Source: Marinobacter algicola DG893
GTDB taxonomy: Bacteria > Pseudomonadota > Gammaproteobacteria > Pseudomonadales > Oleiphilaceae
Length of the DNA stretch: 64,000 nt
NCBI RefSeq assembly: GCF_000170835.1
Contig: NZ_ABCP01000002.1
Span: forward strand, 326,636 to 390,635
Direction: 5' to 3'
A program made the translations under genes and the position numbers. Below the pieces are notes generated by a model. The model worked only from the letters and a program-made list of their open reading frames with translations. It had not been told where the DNA came from and searched no databases. Within the stretch, counting starts at the first letter, position 1. The number at the start of each line of letters is the position of its first letter. This document shows, piece after piece, positions 9,271-18,371 of the stretch.

Positions 9271-10707
9271 ATGATGAGCGCACCGATCGACCTGCGTAAC
9301 GCCAGTACCAGTGCCAGCAAGGCCTCCGTACTTGACTCGCAGAACCATCCGATTGCCATCCCGCCCATGCCGGATTACAACGGTAGGATACTGGCGTATA
9401 CGGCGACGGCTGGCATTATTGTCTCAGGCGTGCTGCAGGATGTCTTCGGCCTGTGGATGCTGTGGTTGCTTTCAGGCGCACTGACCTGGCCGCACATCGC
9501 CCACCAACTTACCCGGCGGACGTTTCTCCGTAACTCATCCCGTATTCGCCAGAAAATGCTGTTAACGGATTGTGCCATCGGAGGCGGATTCGTCGGCTGC
9601 ATTGGATTGATTGCCATACCCTCGGTCGCCGTCGCGCTGATGCTGATGTTCAGTTGCCTGATCGTGGGCGGCATCCGCCAGTGGCTGTTTGGCACCATGA
9701 TCATGGCGGCTTGCGGCGCCATCGGCGTTGCCATTGTGGGCCCCGCCGAGTCGCTGCAATCGCCGATGATCACCAGCATTATCGCGATCAGTGCCACCGG
9801 CCTCTATATCTGCGTGACTGCGTTCTACTCCCACCAGCAGGCCCGCGCGCTGATGATGGCAAAAACCCAGATCCAGAATCAGCGGGAGCAGTCCATCGCC
9901 CTGTCCCACAAACTGTCCAAGTACCTGTCACCGCAGGTGTGGCAGTCCATCTTTACCGGTGAAAGGGACGTGCGGCTGGAAACGCAACGCAAGAAACTGG
10001 CCGTCTTCTTCTCCGATATCAAGGGTTTTACAGAACTCTCCGAAGAAATGGAGCCGGAAGCTCTGACGGAACTGCTGAACCACTACTTCAACGAAATGTC
10101 GGAAGTGGCCCTCAAATACGGCGGCACCATCGATAAGTTCGTTGGCGACTCCATCATGATTTTCTTCGGCGATCCCACTAGCCGGGGACAGAAGGAGGAC
10201 GCATTCGCCTGCGTGTCCATGGCGGTGGAAATGCGCAAACACATGAAAATCATGCGGCAGAAATGGCGCAGCCAGGGCATCAAAACACCACTGGAAATCC
10301 GCATGGGCATCAGCACCGGCTACACCACCGTTGGCAACTTCGGCGCCGAGAACCGCATGGACTACACCATCATCGGCAAGGAAGTGAACCTGGCCAGCCG
10401 CCTGGAATCCCTGGCTGAACCCGGTGAAATCCTGATCTCCTACGAAACCTTCTCGCTGATCAAGGACCGCATCATGTGCCGCGACAAGGGCGAGATCACC
10501 GTGAAAGGCTTCGGCCGCCCGGTGTCCATCTACGAAGTGGTGGATTTCCGCCGCGACATGGGCCCCAACCGCAGTTTCCTTGAGCACGAACGCAGCGGCT
10601 TTGCCATGTACCTGGATTCGGAAAAAATCACCGAACGGGAGCGGGAATCCATCCTGTCTGCGCTTGAGGACGCCGCTGAGCGACTACGCCAGGAAGAAGA
10701 TTCCTGA
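9271..10707 (+). CDS. Membrane-anchored class III adenylate cyclase
   Basis: 478 aa. A hydrophobic N-terminal membrane module covers about residues 35-195 (around six segments). A short linker (HKLSKYLSPQVWQSIFTGER) joins it to a class III catalytic domain (about residues 235-430). Metal aspartates are visible in FFSDIKGF and KFVGDSIM; the lysine before FVGD favours adenine. Transition-state Asn and Arg are in GKEVNLASRLE. It should make cAMP at the inner membrane, resembling Pseudomonas CyaB in layout. It is translationally coupled to the upstream DUF962 gene and converges on queF. Confidence 0.9.
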   Translation: MMSAPIDLRNASTSASKASVLDSQNHPIAIPPMPDYNGRILAYTATAGIIVSGVLQDVFGLWMLWLLSGALTWPHIAHQLTRRTFLRNSSRIRQKMLLTDCAIGGGFVGCIGLIAIPSVAVALMLMFSCLIVGGIRQWLFGTMIMAACGAIGVAIVGPAESLQSPMITSIIAISATGLYICVTAFYSHQQARALMMAKTQIQNQREQSIALSHKLSKYLSPQVWQSIFTGERDVRLETQRKKLAVFFSDIKGFTELSEEMEPEALTELLNHYFNEMSEVALKYGGTIDKFVGDSIMIFFGDPTSRGQKEDAFACVSMAVEMRKHMKIMRQKWRSQGIKTPLEIRMGISTGYTTVGNFGAENRMDYTIIGKEVNLASRLESLAEPGEILISYETFSLIKDRIMCRDKGEITVKGFGRPVSIYEVVDFRRDMGPNRSFLEHERSGFAMYLDSEKITERERESILSALEDAAERLRQEEDS

Positions 10708-10725
10708 CCGTTCCCGCCGTGACAT

Positions 10726-11544
10726 CTACTGCCTGATCAGCCGTGGCCCCACCGCCTCTTCCGGGTCGGTGCTGCGCCAGGGGTTGATATCAAGGCCACC
10801 CCGCCGAGTATAACGGGCGCAAACCGACAGCTTCTGCGGCTGACAACGGGTCATCAGGTCGGTAAACATCGTTTCCACACAATGCTCATGAAAGTCCTGC
10901 TTCTGGCGAAAACTCACTATGTATTGCAGTAGCCCTGCCCGGTCCATCGCCGGACCGGTGTAGTCAATCAGCACCGTTGCCCAGTCCGGCTGGCCGGTCA
11001 CCGGGCAATTGCTCTTCAGCAGGTGGGAACACAGTTTTTCCGACACCACCTCACCAGCCGCCTGCAGGCTGTCCGGGTTATAGTCGTAACCCACGGAGTC
11101 CACGTCCTCATCGTCGATCAGCACAAAGCCTTCCGGCCGACCGACCGCCCTCGCCCCCTGATCAACACTGTGCAGATCTACCTGCACCGCGGCGCCGCTC
11201 GCGCTGGACAGGTCGCGGGCAATCACGTCCCGGACCTGGTCGGCAGAGGAAAACACTGTCTGGTTCAGGGAGTTCAGATACAGCTTGAGGGACTTCGACT
11301 CAATAATGGACGGCGACGCCGAAGGCACCCGGATTTCCGCCCAGGCCACTGCAGGCACACCACCGCTGCGCAACCAGGAAATCTCCCAGGCCTGCCACAG
11401 GTCTTCCCCGAACCACGGCCAGCGACCATCCTCCAGCCCGATGCGGCGACGGTTTTCCTCCCGTGCCACGGGAAACAGCAGTTGCGGATCGTAGGCATCC
11501 GGGTAGTCGCTGGACTTGCCCAGCGGGGCGTCAATAAGGGCCAT
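10726..11544 (-). CDS. queF: QueF, NADPH-dependent 7-cyano-7-deazaguanine reductase
   Basis: Reduces preQ0 to preQ1 in queuosine tRNA modification; cytoplasmic. It is the long bimodular form (272 aa). The QueF motif is ESKSLKLYLNSLNQ, and the catalytic cysteine lies in SNCPVTGQPDW with a downstream FHEHCVE segment. The start at 11544 (MALIDAPLGKSSDYP) is the family start; the longer reading adds 28 unlikely residues. It lies just after the ABC permease gene on the same strand, with no obvious functional link. Confidence 0.93.
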   Translation of the reverse strand: MALIDAPLGKSSDYPDAYDPQLLFPVAREENRRRIGLEDGRWPWFGEDLWQAWEISWLRSGGVPAVAWAEIRVPSASPSIIESKSLKLYLNSLNQTVFSSADQVRDVIARDLSSASGAAVQVDLHSVDQGARAVGRPEGFVLIDDEDVDSVGYDYNPDSLQAAGEVVSEKLCSHLLKSNCPVTGQPDWATVLIDYTGPAMDRAGLLQYIVSFRQKQDFHEHCVETMFTDLMTRCQPQKLSVCARYTRRGGLDINPWRSTDPEEAVGPRLIRQ

Positions 11545-11566
11545 GATCAATCCTGGGAAACGTTCA

Positions 11567-12340
11567 TCAGTGACGTATGCCTTTACCGCGCGCCAACATG
11601 CGCAGGGAAATGGCAGACAGAATGGCAATAAACAGCAAAATCATACCAAGGGCAACGTAGGGATTAACATCCGACACGCCCAGAATACCGTAGCGGAAGG
11701 CATTCACCATGTAGAGTATCGGGTTGATCATCGACACCCCTTGCCAGAACCCCGGCAGCAGGTCGATGGAGTAGAACACCCCGCCCAGGTACGTCAACGG
11801 TGTCAGAACAAACGTCGGCACAATGGAAATATCATCAAACTTGGTCGCGAGCATGGCGTTGATAAAGCCACCCAACGAAAACAGCGCCGATGTGAGGAAC
11901 ACCGTCAGGATGACCATTGGCAGATGATGGATCGACAGCTGCGTAAAGCCCAGGGACAGCAGCGTTACGATCAATCCAATGCCCAAGCCCCGGGACATCC
12001 CACCGGTCACATAACCGGCAAGGATCACCCAGTTTGGTACAGGTGATACCAACAACTCCTCAATGCTGCGCTGGAACTTCATGGAGAAAAACGACGACAC
12101 CACGTTGGCGTAGGAACTGGTGATCACCGACATCATGATCAGCCCTGGAACAATGAACGCCATATAATCGAAGCCGCCCATCACCCCAATGCGCGAGCCA
12201 ATGAGGTTGCCGAAAATAATAAAGTACAGCGTCATGGTGACCGCCGGTGGCAACAGGGTTTGTGGCCATATCCGCATGAAGCGACGGATTTCACGGGTGA
12301 CGATGGTTTTATAGGCAGTCAGCATCGCATCCGTTCTCAT
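11567..12340 (-). CDS. ABC-2 type permease (YadH-like)
   Basis: Inner-membrane exporter subunit, 257 aa, with six hydrophobic segments. Hallmarks are IVPGLIMMSVITSSYANVVSSFF, the cytoplasmic RSIEELLVSPVP and TPLTYLGGVFYSI. It overlaps its ATPase gene by 4 bp (ATGA), so the pair is one transporter. YadGH-like systems are widespread in gammaproteobacteria, but the substrate is not settled. Confidence 0.9.
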   Translation of the reverse strand: MRTDAMLTAYKTIVTREIRRFMRIWPQTLLPPAVTMTLYFIIFGNLIGSRIGVMGGFDYMAFIVPGLIMMSVITSSYANVVSSFFSMKFQRSIEELLVSPVPNWVILAGYVTGGMSRGLGIGLIVTLLSLGFTQLSIHHLPMVILTVFLTSALFSLGGFINAMLATKFDDISIVPTFVLTPLTYLGGVFYSIDLLPGFWQGVSMINPILYMVNAFRYGILGVSDVNPYVALGMILLFIAILSAISLRMLARGKGIRH

Positions 12341-13284
12341 GCGGTTTCTCCCTGTGTGGTGTTACGGGGGTTGTTGTCCTCAACCATGCGGATAAACAGC
12401 TCCTCGAGTCGATTTGCCTTCGTGCGCATGCTGACCACGCGAACGCCCTGCTCTTCCAACTGGACGAACATGCCGTTCAGGCTCTGACCTTTTTCCACAT
12501 CCACCACCAGGGCACCCTCGTCATCCATGTGACTGAAGAACCCTTCAAGCACCGGCGCCTCCTCAAGCGGCTCCGCTGTATCAAGCACGAAGGTTTCAGA
12601 GCTCAACTGCTGCAGCAATGCTCGCTTGCTGGTGTGACGCAGGATTTTGCCGTGATCAATGATGGCAATGTTGCGACACAGGGCTTCCGCTTCCTCCAGG
12701 TAGTGGGTGGTCAGAATGATAGTGGTGCCCTGTCGGTTCATCTCTTCCAGGAACGTCCACATGGAGCGGCGCAACTCGATATCCACCCCGGCCGTGGGCT
12801 CATCCAGGATCAACAGCTTGGGTTCGTGCACCAGCGCCCGGGCAATCATCAGCCGCCGTTTCATGCCCCCAGACAACATCATGGCCGGCGTATTGCGCTT
12901 GTCCCAAAGCCCAAGCTGGCGAAGGTACTTTTCCGCGGACTCCGATGCCTTCTTCAGAGGAATACCGTAATAGCCCGCCTGGGTGGTCACGATGTCGAAC
13001 ACCTTCTCAAACTGGTTAAAGTTGAACTCCTGGGGCACAACACCCAGGTTCAGTTTGGCGTCCGATAGATGGGTATCGATGTCAGAGCCGAATACGCGAA
13101 CCTTGCCCGCGCTTTTATTCACCAGTGAACAAACAATGCCAAGGGTGGTGGACTTCCCCGCCCCGTTGGGGCCAAGCAAGGCAAAAAAGTCACCTTCGGC
13201 GACATGCAGGTCAATCCCTTTCAGGGCCTGGAAGCCGTCGCCATAGGTCTTGACCAGACCTTCGATTTCAAGTGCGTTGGTCAT
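12337..13284 (-). CDS. ABC transporter ATP-binding protein (YadG-like)
   Basis: ATPase partner of the preceding permease, 315 aa. Walker A is GPNGAGKST, the signature is MLSGGMKRRLMIARAL, Walker B is LLILDEPTAGVD and the switch histidine is in LTTHYLEEAE. The start at 13284 (MTNALEIEGLVKTYG) fits the family; the longer upstream reading looks non-coding. A C-terminal extension (about residues 225-315) is typical of exporter ATPases. The promoter region is the 257-bp gap to the divergent lipoprotein gene. Confidence 0.92.
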   Translation of the reverse strand: MTNALEIEGLVKTYGDGFQALKGIDLHVAEGDFFALLGPNGAGKSTTLGIVCSLVNKSAGKVRVFGSDIDTHLSDAKLNLGVVPQEFNFNQFEKVFDIVTTQAGYYGIPLKKASESAEKYLRQLGLWDKRNTPAMMLSGGMKRRLMIARALVHEPKLLILDEPTAGVDIELRRSMWTFLEEMNRQGTTIILTTHYLEEAEALCRNIAIIDHGKILRHTSKRALLQQLSSETFVLDTAEPLEEAPVLEGFFSHMDDEGALVVDVEKGQSLNGMFVQLEEQGVRVVSMRTKANRLEELFIRMVEDNNPRNTTQGETA

Positions 13285-13541
13285 AGTGAATCCAGAGCTG
13301 CAGGGGCCACTGACAATGCTGCTGCCGCGGCCAATAGTGGAGTAGTAAAAACAAAAGCTATAACTGGAGGCCCGGAAAGTGAAATTCAAGTAGTTCGGCG
13401 CAATCCCACTACACCGACTAAAACCCCAAACTGCGACAGGTTTCCCGATATGGCACCAGTGCCGTCCTTATAATGCCGGTTACAACAACTTACAAAAGGT
13501 CTTGCACCACCGACCGAACGCCAGGGAATGTACGCGCCACC

Positions 13542-14678
13542 ATGAGATCCGCTCACTTCACATCTGCATTACCGTCTCTGATTTGCCCCCTCGCATTAAC
13601 GGTCCTGCTGGCCGGGTGCTTCGGTGGCGACGGCAGCGGCGGAGATGACGGTTCACGCACCGGACAGCTCATGCCGGCAGGTATCTCCGGGCTCACCTAT
13701 TCCACCGCCAGCCGCAACGGCACCACCGACGCCAACGGACGCTTCAACTACTACCCCGGTGAACGGCTCAGCCTTCGCGTTGGCAACCTGCAACTGGCGG
13801 ATGGCGTCCCCGCGCGGTCCATTGTCACGCCTCTGGAATTCTTCCCGGACGTGCGGACCGCGCTGGAGATACCAGGCACCACCGACGAAGGACTGCAGAA
13901 CCACCGACTGACAGAGCAGCAACTGATCCAGGATGAGGTTACCCTGATCAACATGACGCGGTTTCTACTGGCGCTCAACTGGAGCCTGAACCTCTCCAGC
14001 GGCCAGGGCATCGACATACGGGAGCGGGTTATTACGCAACTGAATGCCGCACTACCCGATCTGGACGCGCCGATCGACTTCAACGTTCCCGAAAGTGATT
14101 TCGCACAAGGCGGCAACTCCCCGTCTCCCGCCAACCAGTTGCTTCAAAGCATCTGCTTCTATCCAGCCGACGATGAGCTCTGCGAAGACCCACCCACGGA
14201 AGAGGAAATCGCCAACGCGGACCCCCGCCCGGAAGAAGAAGAGGATCGTGACGAAGACGTCGAGTATCGGGAAGATCTGCAAAGCAAACGTGACCGCATC
14301 CTCAACGCCGTCCGCAGCCTTGAGGATGTCGACGTCGAGAACGCTGAGGGTTATCTCACGCGCGAACTGGATACCATCACCACCCGACTGGCCAATCGTT
14401 ATTACCTGGACGATTATGTGGCGGAATTCCCCGCTTCGGATACCGCCATCAAAACCGTGCGGGTACGCAAGATAGCCGATCAGCCGCAACTGGATACCAT
14501 CGAAGCCATCAGCACCCGCGATCAGGATGTGGTGGTGCACTCTTTCGACTGGCAGTCAGCGTCTGTGGAGTATTTTGTTGCGGGTGAATCCGGAGGAGAA
14601 TCCGAGCTGTTGGTGAACTTCCGCCCCGAGGGTACCTACCGATGGGTGAAGAAACAGCTCAGGGTACTTATTCAATAA
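13542..14678 (+). CDS. Predicted lipoprotein, function unknown
   Basis: 378 aa. The start at the ATG of MRSAHFTSALPSL gives a clean lipoprotein signal ending in the lipobox LLAGC at about residue 26. A Gly/Ser/Asp-rich linker follows, then a segment with GISGLTYSTASRNGTTDANG that resembles carboxypeptidase-regulatory-like beta-sandwich repeats. A highly acidic stretch (PPTEEEIANADPRPEEEEDRD region) is in the middle. No catalytic motif was recognised. Probably anchored to the outer membrane. It is divergent from the YadGH genes and converges on the HD-GYP gene. Confidence 0.7.
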   Translation: MRSAHFTSALPSLICPLALTVLLAGCFGGDGSGGDDGSRTGQLMPAGISGLTYSTASRNGTTDANGRFNYYPGERLSLRVGNLQLADGVPARSIVTPLEFFPDVRTALEIPGTTDEGLQNHRLTEQQLIQDEVTLINMTRFLLALNWSLNLSSGQGIDIRERVITQLNAALPDLDAPIDFNVPESDFAQGGNSPSPANQLLQSICFYPADDELCEDPPTEEEIANADPRPEEEEDRDEDVEYREDLQSKRDRILNAVRSLEDVDVENAEGYLTRELDTITTRLANRYYLDDYVAEFPASDTAIKTVRVRKIADQPQLDTIEAISTRDQDVVVHSFDWQSASVEYFVAGESGGESELLVNFRPEGTYRWVKKQLRVLIQ

Positions 14679-14700
14679 TTGCTCGATAACCCGAGCCGTA

Positions 14701-16008
14701 TCAGGCGCCGACAATGCGTGACAGGTTCCAGCGGGATTCGGCGCCAGTCACGTCGTAGTGCTCCGGGTTCAACCCTTCCGTGCCATGGGGCAGGCACTCG
14801 GCCACTGTCAGAGTGTCATGTGCGCCACGCCCTTCATTGTATTTTGCAAGGTCCACGATCCGGGCGGACTTCAACGGCCGGCGGTCGCAGTCCGTCATCA
14901 CCATCACCTTCGGCCACAACCGACGCTCAGGCGCATGAGAAACCACAATGCCGCGCTGGCCGTCGTTCAGTTCAACCAGGCTGCCGGTGGGGTAAATGCC
15001 AATGGCCTGGATAAACTGCTCCACCAGGTCCTCCTGGAATTCTATGTTGCGCATCTCATACAACAGTGTGACCGCACGGGCCGGCGTCATGGGCTCCGCT
15101 GAAGTCCGCGGGCCAATCAGTGTCTCGAAATACTCCGACAGCCCAGCCACTTTGGCCAGCAGAGGAATCCGGTCGCCCCGGACACCTTCCGGGAAACCAG
15201 ATCCGTTATGCCGTTCGCGGTGGCCCTGAACAACACTGAGAACCGCGCGGGATAAGCCGCTGTCTGCAAGCTTCGTAACGCCGCGTTCCACGTAGGTGCG
15301 GTACACGGAGAAGTCCTCGGAATCCAGTTTGCCCTCATTGGCAAGAATGCGGGCAGGAAGGTCCAGCTTGCCGACCTGAGACAGCAGGCAGCCCATCCCA
15401 AGGTGATTGAGAAGGCCTTCGTTCAGGCCCAACTGACGACCACAGACCAGTGCCCATACAGCCGTATTCAGGGAGTGCCGATAGGTATAGTTGTCATGGT
15501 GACGGGTGCGGCTAAGCCACAGCATGGCGTCAGGGTTGCGAACAACGCTGGAAACCATTTTCTGGGTGACGATGGCCACCCCTCTAAGGTCTGGCGCTTC
15601 ATGCTGACGAACAGCCTCAAAAACCTGATTCAGCGACGCCTCCGCATCCATCATCAGCTTCCTGGACACCTTCAGCTCTTTACGCATGGTCGTTACGGTG
15701 TCGTACTTGACCGGCTCCTTGATGTTGAGCGGCGGCAACTGGACCGATTCGCGCTCATGCCCTGAGCGTTTGGTCGTGCGGCTGAAGACACGCTTTCCAG
15801 GTTTGGTCTGTTCGATGGCCTCGCGAACCTCGGCCTCATCGATAATCACCCACTTGCAATGAGTGACCAGCGAACGCACGTCGTTCTGGGAGCGGATGTG
15901 AAAGCCCTGGATGGGGAAAGGCGTCTGATGCCACGGGCGATCGAGATCGGACACAAACATGCCAATCTCCAGATCGTGTACAGCAATTTTCTTTTGACGG
16001 ACTCCCAC
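14701..16008 (-). CDS. HD-GYP domain homologue with degraded catalytic site
   Basis: 435 aa. The N-terminal region (about residues 1-130) resembles the DUF3391 domain that precedes many HD-GYP phosphodiesterases. The HD-GYP domain follows (about 145-330). The fold is recognisable: YRHSLNTAVWAL, VGKLDLPARIL, HRERHNGSGFPEGVRGDRIPLLAK. The metal-binding HD doublet before GK is replaced by SQ (LLSQVGK), the H of the following helix by Y, HHE by HRE, and the late ADxFDAL by SEYFETL. It is therefore probably not an active c-di-GMP phosphodiesterase but a binding or regulatory protein. A PilZ gene lies nearby. Confidence 0.85.
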   Translation of the reverse strand: MGVRQKKIAVHDLEIGMFVSDLDRPWHQTPFPIQGFHIRSQNDVRSLVTHCKWVIIDEAEVREAIEQTKPGKRVFSRTTKRSGHERESVQLPPLNIKEPVKYDTVTTMRKELKVSRKLMMDAEASLNQVFEAVRQHEAPDLRGVAIVTQKMVSSVVRNPDAMLWLSRTRHHDNYTYRHSLNTAVWALVCGRQLGLNEGLLNHLGMGCLLSQVGKLDLPARILANEGKLDSEDFSVYRTYVERGVTKLADSGLSRAVLSVVQGHRERHNGSGFPEGVRGDRIPLLAKVAGLSEYFETLIGPRTSAEPMTPARAVTLLYEMRNIEFQEDLVEQFIQAIGIYPTGSLVELNDGQRGIVVSHAPERRLWPKVMVMTDCDRRPLKSARIVDLAKYNEGRGAHDTLTVAECLPHGTEGLNPEHYDVTGAESRWNLSRIVGA

Positions 16009-16188
16009 GGGGCACCTCTACACGTGCACGAATCGATAATCACTATTGTGACGCCCGCTCCGAAAGAGTCCATTACATTTATGTAGTGTGAAGTAACCGG
16101 AACGCGACAGGGAGTAACTGAAACTATCATCAGGAAACAAATTGTAGCAATGTGACACCATTCACATTACTGACAGGTCGTTGCCGGG

Positions 16189-16785
16189 CTATTCGTCGTC
16201 ACAAACCGAATCATCCAGCTCAGGCGGCCGGGCGTGAAGTGATCCACGGGGGGATTTGCGGCTATAGATAGTGTAAGGCACCGCTGAAGCCCGGATATAG
16301 TCGATGTTCTCGGCATCATCGCCACTACCCCGAACGGTCTTGACGGGCTCACAGGACACCAGCAGATCCAGTGACGAACCAATATCAGTGACGCGTGCCG
16401 CCGGATCACCGGCACTAATCGTCATGCAGCGCTTGCCAGCCGCCGACGCGCCCGTGCGGGCAACACGGTCCAGCCCTTCGCTACCGCAGGCCCGGATACC
16501 CTCGCCGCAGGATTGATCAGCAGCAGCATGACTGTCATCCACCAAACGCCATTCACGGGCACTGCATTGGGTTTCAACGGTAATGGGTGTGGACTGGTTA
16601 TCCGCCACCCACCAGCCGGGGTATTCGGCAGTCTGCCACGTCAATTTCACCTGGCGGTCTTCGCCAGCAGAATTCTCTGCGGGAAACACCGCATAGTGTG
16701 TGTAGTAGGATGCGCACCCACTCAGGACAAGTGGCAGAACGGCGGCGAAAGGCCTCATGAAAAAGAAGTATCTGTTGAATGTCAT
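16189..16785 (-). CDS. Predicted lipoprotein, function unknown
   Basis: 198 aa, cysteine-rich. The signal peptide MRPFAAVLPLVLSGCAS has the lipobox LSGC; translation could start at 16758 (MRPF) rather than 16785. Cysteines at several positions (ETQCSAREW, DQSCGEGIRACGS, KRCMT, LVSCEP) could form periplasmic disulfides. No family was recognised. The 16-bp gap to the PilZ gene upstream suggests co-transcription. Confidence 0.6.
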   Translation of the reverse strand: MTFNRYFFFMRPFAAVLPLVLSGCASYYTHYAVFPAENSAGEDRQVKLTWQTAEYPGWWVADNQSTPITVETQCSAREWRLVDDSHAAADQSCGEGIRACGSEGLDRVARTGASAAGKRCMTISAGDPAARVTDIGSSLDLLVSCEPVKTVRGSGDDAENIDYIRASAVPYTIYSRKSPRGSLHARPPELDDSVCDDE

Positions 16786-16800
16786 TCAGGTGAAAACCGT

Positions 16801-17073
16801 CTATTGATCCGCAAACTGTAGGCCAAAACCGTCGTTGGTCTTACGCACCACCACCATATCCAGCACGGGTGCAGGTACCGGAAGGCCCTGCACCTGAACC
16901 TGAACGCTGTCACCGATCGACGGTGCGAAGGGTTCGGTGTCGACGACGATAAAAACGCCGCCATCGGAAATGTCCCTGGTTGAGAACACGAATTCACCAA
17001 GTTCTTCATGGGTAACCCGAACCTTCGCACTCATTGCTGTGCGACCGTGCACTCTTCGATCATTCCCAACCAT
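16801..17073 (-). CDS. PilZ domain protein (c-di-GMP receptor)
   Basis: Stand-alone PilZ domain of about 90 aa. The c-di-GMP binding motifs are both present: the RxxxR element in NDRRVHGR at the N-terminus and DISDGG about 20 residues later. The rest is the six-strand barrel (VFIVVDTEPFAP, VQVQVQGLPVPAP, DGFGLQFAD). The ATG at 17073 was chosen; a GTG six codons upstream is possible. Near the degenerate HD-GYP gene it may belong to a local c-di-GMP response set, which is inference. Confidence 0.88.
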   Translation of the reverse strand: MVGNDRRVHGRTAMSAKVRVTHEELGEFVFSTRDISDGGVFIVVDTEPFAPSIGDSVQVQVQGLPVPAPVLDMVVVRKTNDGFGLQFADQ

Positions 17074-17178
17074 AGTCTGTAGGCCCACCACTTTTTACAT
17101 AGTTTTTATAGTCTTCCGAAGCATAACACCATTTCCGCGATAAGTTGGCAACGGTGTATTGACACTCAGCGCAACACA

Positions 17179-17197
17179 AATAAGAATAGTTGGCATT
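17179..17197 (+). promoter_or_regulatory. Possible weak Fur box before the iron ABC importer
   Basis: AATAAGAATAGTTGGCATT shares about half its positions with the 19-bp Fur consensus and lies 73 bases before the ATG of an iron(III)-binding protein gene. The sequence match alone is weak; the context is the main support. Confidence 0.3.
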
Positions 17198-17269
17198 GTT
17201 AACTACCATTACGTCTCACTACACATTTAAAGATCACCCCTTACCCAAAACCAAAAAGGAAGTCCCACC

Positions 17270-18283
17270 ATGAAAATGAAACTTGCGGCGACTGCCATCG
17301 CAGCAGCCTGCGCGCTGCCCCTGCAGGCCAGCGCTGACGGCGAGGTCAACATCTACTCCTACCGCCAGGCTTACCTGCTGGAACCGCTGCTGAACGCGTT
17401 CCAGGAAGAAACCGGTATCGAAACCAACGTGGTCTTCGCCAAGAAAGGCCTGGCCGAGCGACTGGAGCGTGAAGGACGCAACAGCCCTGCGGACCTGGTG
17501 ATGACGGTGGACATCTCCCGCATCAACGAGCTGGTCGAGCGCGACCTCGTTGAAGGTATCGAGAACGACACTCTCCAGAACAATATCCCGCAAAACCTGC
17601 GTCATCCTGATGGCAAGTGGTTCGCCCTCACCACCCGCGGCCGGCTGATCTATGCCTCAAAGGAGCGTGTTGAAGAAGGCGAGATCACTACCTACGAGCA
17701 ACTGGCGGATGAAAAGTGGGATGACCGCATCTGTACCCGCAGCGGCAAGCACCCTTACAACATTGCCCTGTTCTCCTCCATGATCGCTCACCATGGCGAA
17801 GAAGCCACTGAAGAGTGGCTGGAAGGCCTGAAAGACAACCTGGCACGCAAGCCCCAGGGCGGTGACCGCGACCAGATCAAGGCCATCCATGCCGGCGAGT
17901 GCGACATTGCTATCGGTAACAGTTATTACTACGGCAACATGCTGAACGACGAGAACCAGCGCGAGGCCGCCGAGTCCGTCCGCCTGGTGTTCCCGAACGC
18001 AGATGGCCGTGGCACACACATCAACATCAGCGGTATCGCCCTGACCAAAAGTGCGCCTAACCGTGACAACGCCATTCGCCTGATGGAGTTCCTGTCAGAG
18101 CCGAAGGCACAGCAGATTTACGCCGAGGCCAACACCGAATATCCGGCCAACCCCAGCGTAAAACCCTCCGGCATGGTGGCCGAATGGGGTGAGATCAACC
18201 CGGACGACCTGTCTCTCCAGGAAATCGCGGAGAACCGCAGCGCAGCGGTGAAGATGGTTGATCGCGTCGATTACGACAACTAA
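17270..18283 (+). CDS. Iron(III) ABC transporter periplasmic binding protein
   Basis: 337 aa. The signal peptide MKMKLAATAIAAACALPLQASA is cleaved before DGEVNIYSYRQ. The mature protein follows the FbpA/FutA/HitA pattern: NIYSYRQAYLLEPLL at the start, DLVMTVDISRI, and the paired tyrosines in GNSYYYGNML that coordinate ferric iron. It delivers Fe3+ in the periplasm to the fused permease encoded 88 bp downstream. A strong terminator lies between the two, so the binding protein is probably made in excess. Confidence 0.92.
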   Translation: MKMKLAATAIAAACALPLQASADGEVNIYSYRQAYLLEPLLNAFQEETGIETNVVFAKKGLAERLEREGRNSPADLVMTVDISRINELVERDLVEGIENDTLQNNIPQNLRHPDGKWFALTTRGRLIYASKERVEEGEITTYEQLADEKWDDRICTRSGKHPYNIALFSSMIAHHGEEATEEWLEGLKDNLARKPQGGDRDQIKAIHAGECDIAIGNSYYYGNMLNDENQREAAESVRLVFPNADGRGTHINISGIALTKSAPNRDNAIRLMEFLSEPKAQQIYAEANTEYPANPSVKPSGMVAEWGEINPDDLSLQEIAENRSAAVKMVDRVDYDN

Positions 18284-18303
18284 ACCAGCCATGTGTTGAA
18301 AAA

Positions 18304-18329
18304 GCCGGGACTCAGGTCCCGGCTTTTTT
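18304..18329 (+). terminator. Rho-independent terminator
   Basis: An 8-bp perfect stem GCCGGGAC/GTCCCGGC with a TCAG loop is followed by six Ts. It sits 20 bp after the iron-binding protein stop, before the permease gene, so it may act as a partial terminator within the operon. Confidence 0.9.
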
Positions 18330-18371
18330 GTACAATCCGCACCCTATTCCCAATTCACCCAAAGGAAACCT

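Noticed and set aside
13285..13389. 35-codon N-terminal extension of the YadG-like ATPase
   Set aside because: Composition is not protein-like and ABC ATPases of this type begin at the internal ATG at 13284.
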